In this document: positions 6,813-9,343 of the stretch, in pieces
Position numbering within the stretch: position 1 is the first letter of the stretch
Layout: each line of letters begins with the position of its first letter
Source: Hohaiivirga sp031547465
GTDB taxonomy: Bacteria; Pseudomonadota; Alphaproteobacteria; Rhizobiales; Beijerinckiaceae
Length of the DNA: 9,343 nt
Reading direction: 5' to 3'
NCBI GenBank assembly: GCA_031547465.1
Contig: JAVBRX010000160.1
Span: 1 to 9,343 of the forward strand
Notes under the pieces: generated by a model
The model's database searches: none
Seen by the model: the letters and a program-made list of their open reading frames with translations, nothing else
Told to the model about the DNA's origin: nothing
Position numbers and translations under genes: made by a program

Positions 6813-8636
6813 ATGAACATGCACGCCAAACAAACCGACCCCGACACCAGCGTCATCGATCAATGGTTCGGCAATCTTACTGAACTGACGCGCAATACGA
6901 TGCGTCTGTCGCTGGAGGCGAACAAGGCCGCAACGGCGGTGTTCGCCCCCCTTCTGGAAAGCGGATCGCCATCGAACGCCGCCGCCTCGGCCATGGGCAA
7001 AGAAATGGCGCATACATTCGGCGACATTTTCAACGCCTGGTTCAAGAATCCGGCAAACGCCCTCGATGTTCACGCCAAACTGCGGCAACAATTCATAGAT
7101 CTCTATGCCTCCACCCTGGAGCGTTTGCAGGGCAAGGATGTCCCTCCTGTCGCGTCTCCGGCCCCGAAGGACCAGCGCTTCAACGACCCGGCGTGGAGCA
7201 ACAACCTGTTCTTTGATTTCCTGAAACAATCCTATCTCATCATGAGCCGCTGGGCGCAGGAGCTGGTCGAGAGCAGCGAAGCCATCGACGGGCCGACCCG
7301 GGAACGCGCCGCCTTCTATATCCGGCTCATAACCGATGCCCTGTCGCCATCGAATTTCCTCATGACCAACCCGGAACTTATTCGCCAGACCGTCGAAGAG
7401 AACGCCGAAAACCTGATTCGCGGCATGGAGATGATGGCCGAGGACATCGAATCCGGCCATGGTCAGATCAATATCCGGCAAACGGACAGTTCGAAATTCA
7501 AGGTTGGCGAAAACATCGCCGTGACGCCCGGAAAGGTGGTGTTCCGCAACGACTTGTTCGAACTGATCCAATATGCGCCGACGACCGAAACGGTCCTGAA
7601 ACGCCCGCTGCTGATCGTGCCGCCCTGGATCAACAAATACTACATTCTCGACCTGTCGCCGGAGAACAGCTTCATCCGTTGGGCGGTATCGCAGGGCGTC
7701 AGCGTCTTCTGCATGTCCTGGGTCAACCCGGACAGCAGCCTTGCCGAGAAAACCTTCGCCGACTACTCCCGCGACGGCATCGGCGCGGCTCTCGATACCA
7801 TTCGGGCAATCACCGGCGAGAAACAGGCGACGGCAATCGGCTATTGCATCGGCGGCACCCTGCTCGGCGCGACACTGGCGGCGATGGCGGCGAAAAAGGA
7901 CTCATCCATTGCCAGCGCTGCCTTCTTCGCGGCGCAATTCGATTTTGAACATGCGGGCGAACTGAAATATTTCATCGACGAGGCGCAACTAAAGGCTATC
8001 GACACAATGATGCAGCCGACGGGCTATTTCGATGGCGCATGGATGGCGAGTGCCTTCAATCTTCTGCGCGCCAACGATCTCATCTGGCCGTACATGATCG
8101 ACGTCTATCAGAAGGGCAAACGCCCGCCCGCCCTCGACCTGTTGTTCTGGAACTCGGACACGACGCGGATTCCGGCGGCCAATCACGCCTATTATCTGCG
8201 CTCCTGTTATCTCGAAAATCGCCTGGCACGCGGCGAAATGGAACTCGACGGCATCAAGCTCGACCTCGGCAAGATCGACATCCCCGTCTTCTCCCTTGCC
8301 ACCCGCTCCGATCACATCGCTCCGGCGCGGTCAGTTCTCGCCGGATTGAAGCAGCTTTCCGGCCCAGTCACGTTCATCCTGTCCGCCTCGGGCCACATCG
8401 CCGGGGTCATCAATCCGCCATCGAAACAAAAATACTGCTATTGGACAGGCGGCGCACCGACGGATGACCTCGATTCCTGGATTTGTGCTGCCACCGAGCA
8501 TCCTGGCTCCTGGTGGCCGCTCTGGTTCGAGTGGATCGAGCAACAGGCTCCCGAGCGGGTTCCTGCCCGCCCCCCCGGAAACAACGCTACGCCCGTTCTC
8601 GGCGATGCGCCGGGAACCTACGCCCTTGTACAGTAA
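6813..8636 (+). CDS. phaC: Class I poly(3-hydroxyalkanoate) synthase PhaC
   Basis: PhaC polymerises (R)-3-hydroxyacyl-CoA, typically 3-hydroxybutyryl-CoA, into polyester storage granules and releases CoA. The 607-residue length fits class I enzymes, which act without a PhaE or PhaR subunit. The N-terminal PhaC_N region (about 90-260) contains the FNDPAW-type stretch (QRFNDPAWSNNLFFDFLKQS). The alpha/beta-hydrolase part carries RPLLIVPPWINKYYILDL and FCMSWVNPD. The lipase-like box is GYCIGG, with nucleophile C345 in place of serine. The rest of the triad is D500 (TRSDHIAP) and H528 (SGHIAG), and the C-terminal WWPLWFEWI is also typical. The start is set by AAGGGGA 8 nt upstream. The gene is monocistronic as far as visible: a lipoprotein gene diverges upstream and a stable hairpin follows. 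No phasin, phaA, phaB or phaR gene is in the window. I found no convincing promoter in 6664-6812. Confidence 0.97.
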   Translation: MNMHAKQTDPDTSVIDQWFGNLTELTRNTMRLSLEANKAATAVFAPLLESGSPSNAAASAMGKEMAHTFGDIFNAWFKNPANALDVHAKLRQQFIDLYASTLERLQGKDVPPVASPAPKDQRFNDPAWSNNLFFDFLKQSYLIMSRWAQELVESSEAIDGPTRERAAFYIRLITDALSPSNFLMTNPELIRQTVEENAENLIRGMEMMAEDIESGHGQINIRQTDSSKFKVGENIAVTPGKVVFRNDLFELIQYAPTTETVLKRPLLIVPPWINKYYILDLSPENSFIRWAVSQGVSVFCMSWVNPDSSLAEKTFADYSRDGIGAALDTIRAITGEKQATAIGYCIGGTLLGATLAAMAAKKDSSIASAAFFAAQFDFEHAGELKYFIDEAQLKAIDTMMQPTGYFDGAWMASAFNLLRANDLIWPYMIDVYQKGKRPPALDLLFWNSDTTRIPAANHAYYLRSCYLENRLARGEMELDGIKLDLGKIDIPVFSLATRSDHIAPARSVLAGLKQLSGPVTFILSASGHIAGVINPPSKQKYCYWTGGAPTDDLDSWICAATEHPGSWWPLWFEWIEQQAPERVPARPPGNNATPVLGDAPGTYALVQ

Positions 8637-8644
8637 CATTGAAT

Positions 8645-8680
8645 ATCCGGGAACAACAGGCAATCGGCTTGTTCCCGGAT
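8645..8680 (+). terminator. Stem-loop after phaC, probable terminator
   Basis: A perfect 12-bp stem, ATCCGGGAACAA (8645-8656) with TTGTTCCCGGAT (8669-8680), closes a 12-nt loop. It begins 9 nt after the phaC stop codon. The flank CTCACGG that follows has no U-tract, so it is a weaker intrinsic terminator than the one after glpX, or an RNA 3'-end stabiliser. Confidence 0.6.
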
Positions 8681-8820
8681 CTCACGGCGCGGTACACCTT
8701 TCGTAGTCTCGCACTTTTGCCCAAGCATTCAGGAACTGCAAAGTTTGGACGGAATGCCAATCCTGATATCCCACATGAATAATCTAGGAAAATTTCATTA
8801 AAAATTAGATATCAACCCAA

Positions 8821-8935
8821 CGATCACTTAAATAAATTAACTGAAAACATACTTAATTTAAATTTTTTTGAAAAAAATAATGTTTATTGTTACTTTTCTC
8901 AAATGCATATAATTTATATTTAAATATATTAAAGT
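8821..8935. other. Extremely AT-rich intergenic island
   Basis: I count 17 G/C in these 115 bases (about 15%), against about 62% in the next 60 bases; the decline starts near 8770. No gene is visible. The island holds long A and T tracts, an odd palindrome of T7-G-A7 flanked by one more A/T pair (8862-8878), and a perfect 14-bp palindrome TATATTTAAATATA (8915-8928). A TATAAT at 8908-8913 lies 15 bp after TTGTTA (8887-8892), but such matches are expected by chance in this composition. Possible roles are a curved or easily melted promoter region, a target for a xenogeneic silencer such as MucR, or foreign or recombined DNA. Confidence 0.7.
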
Positions 8936-9343
8936 AATCCGGATACGATCTCGGCAACGCAGATGGATGCAGCGGGCAATGTCAGCCCGGCAACCTCGAC
9001 GGTTAACTTCACCGTTGCTTCCGATCCCGGAAAGCCGGAGATCACCAATGTCGACGATAACTTCGCTCCGGTCACCGGCACCGTCGCCGACAACGAATGG
9101 ACCAACGACACCACGCCGACCCTCTCAGGGACCGGCGGCGAGCCGAACGGCGTGATCAGGATCTACGACGGCGGCACGTTGCTCGGCTCGACGCTCGCCA
9201 ATGCCTCGGGTGCCTGGAACTACACCACGCCGGCGCTGACGGTGCAGGGCCTGCATACCTTCACGGTTACGAAGATCGACGCCCTCAGCAACGAGAGCGC
9301 CGCCTCCGATCCGTGGCGGATCAACCTCGACAGCGTCACGCCC
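8933..9343 (+). CDS. Ig-like repeat surface adhesin, 5' end missing, runs off the window
   Basis: A frame open from 8933 (after an in-frame TAA at 8930-8932) to the last base encodes 137 residues of bacterial Ig-like repeats of the kind found in giant BapA/LapA-type, type I-secreted or outer-membrane adhesins. The first ~29 residues (NPDTISATQMDAAGNVSP onward) align with the last part of the following domain (HTFTVTKIDALSNESA onward), so the frame begins about two thirds through a domain. A full domain of about 95 residues follows, with NDTTPTLSGTGGEPNG, IRIYDGGTLLGST and ASGAWNYTTPAL. The only early ATG (8963, M11 of the frame) is inside a beta-strand, lacks a Shine-Dalgarno and gives no signal peptide. 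Upstream DNA is AT-rich and non-coding. It is either a 5'-truncated pseudogene, a recombination or assembly junction, or a very atypical start; the downstream gene beyond 9343 decides its fate. Confidence 0.8.

Noticed and set aside
6609..7571. Minus-strand open frame (320 codons) overlapping the 5' half of phaC
   Set aside because: Opposes a PhaC with full catalytic motifs and overlaps the lipoprotein start; no own domain is recognisable.
8887..8913. TTGTTA / TATAAT promoter pair for the adhesin
   Set aside because: The 15-bp spacer is short and such hexamers arise easily in 15% G+C DNA; no start codon with a ribosome site follows.
8967..9155. 62-codon plus-strand frame overlapping the adhesin fragment
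   Set aside because: It is in another frame from the Ig-like repeat coding sequence and shows no domain.

Overview
The window looks like chromosomal DNA of an alphaproteobacterium, probably a Rhodospirillales- or Rhizobiales-type organism. The genes are GC-rich with strong G/C third positions. The order class I PHA synthase / AlaC-type aminotransferase / homoserine dehydrogenase / GlpX / RecJ is one I recall from alphaproteobacteria such as Sinorhizobium. No mobile element, CRISPR array or phage gene is visible.

Layout. The left edge (1-58, minus) is the 5' three quarters of a tRNA-Glu(UUC) gene with a plausible sigma70-type promoter at 113-141. The rest of 59-286 holds no gene. Then come four housekeeping genes, all on the minus strand and read right to left: alaC-like aminotransferase (4838-6061), hom (3231-4547), glpX (2197-3198) and recJ (287-2104). 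hom and glpX are 32 nt apart and probably co-transcribed. A strong intrinsic terminator (2150-2173) separates glpX from recJ. A 281-nt gap between hom and the aminotransferase gene holds two structured stretches: a 105-bp nested inverted repeat (4581-4685) and a multi-stem structure just after the aminotransferase stop (4735-4822). Upstream of the aminotransferase is a good promoter (6096-6123), then a small lipoprotein gene (6262-6663, minus). Divergent from it is phaC (6813-8636, plus), followed by a perfect 12-bp stem-loop.

Right edge. After phaC the DNA drops to about 15% G+C (17 G/C in 115 bases, 8821-8935), then jumps within a few bases to about 62% G+C. At that step an Ig-like repeat adhesin frame opens in the middle of a domain, with no start codon, no Shine-Dalgarno and no signal peptide, and runs off the window end. 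This abrupt junction is the oddest thing here: an adhesin fragment, a recombination scar or an assembly join.

How the genes work together. The central genes link carbon storage (PhaC), gluconeogenesis (GlpX), alanine/glutamate nitrogen exchange (AlaC-like) and the threonine/methionine branch of the aspartate pathway (Hom). RecJ and tRNA-Glu are information-processing neighbours. I see no convincing undescribed multi-gene system. The second-look items are the adhesin/AT-island junction and the two intergenic structured elements.
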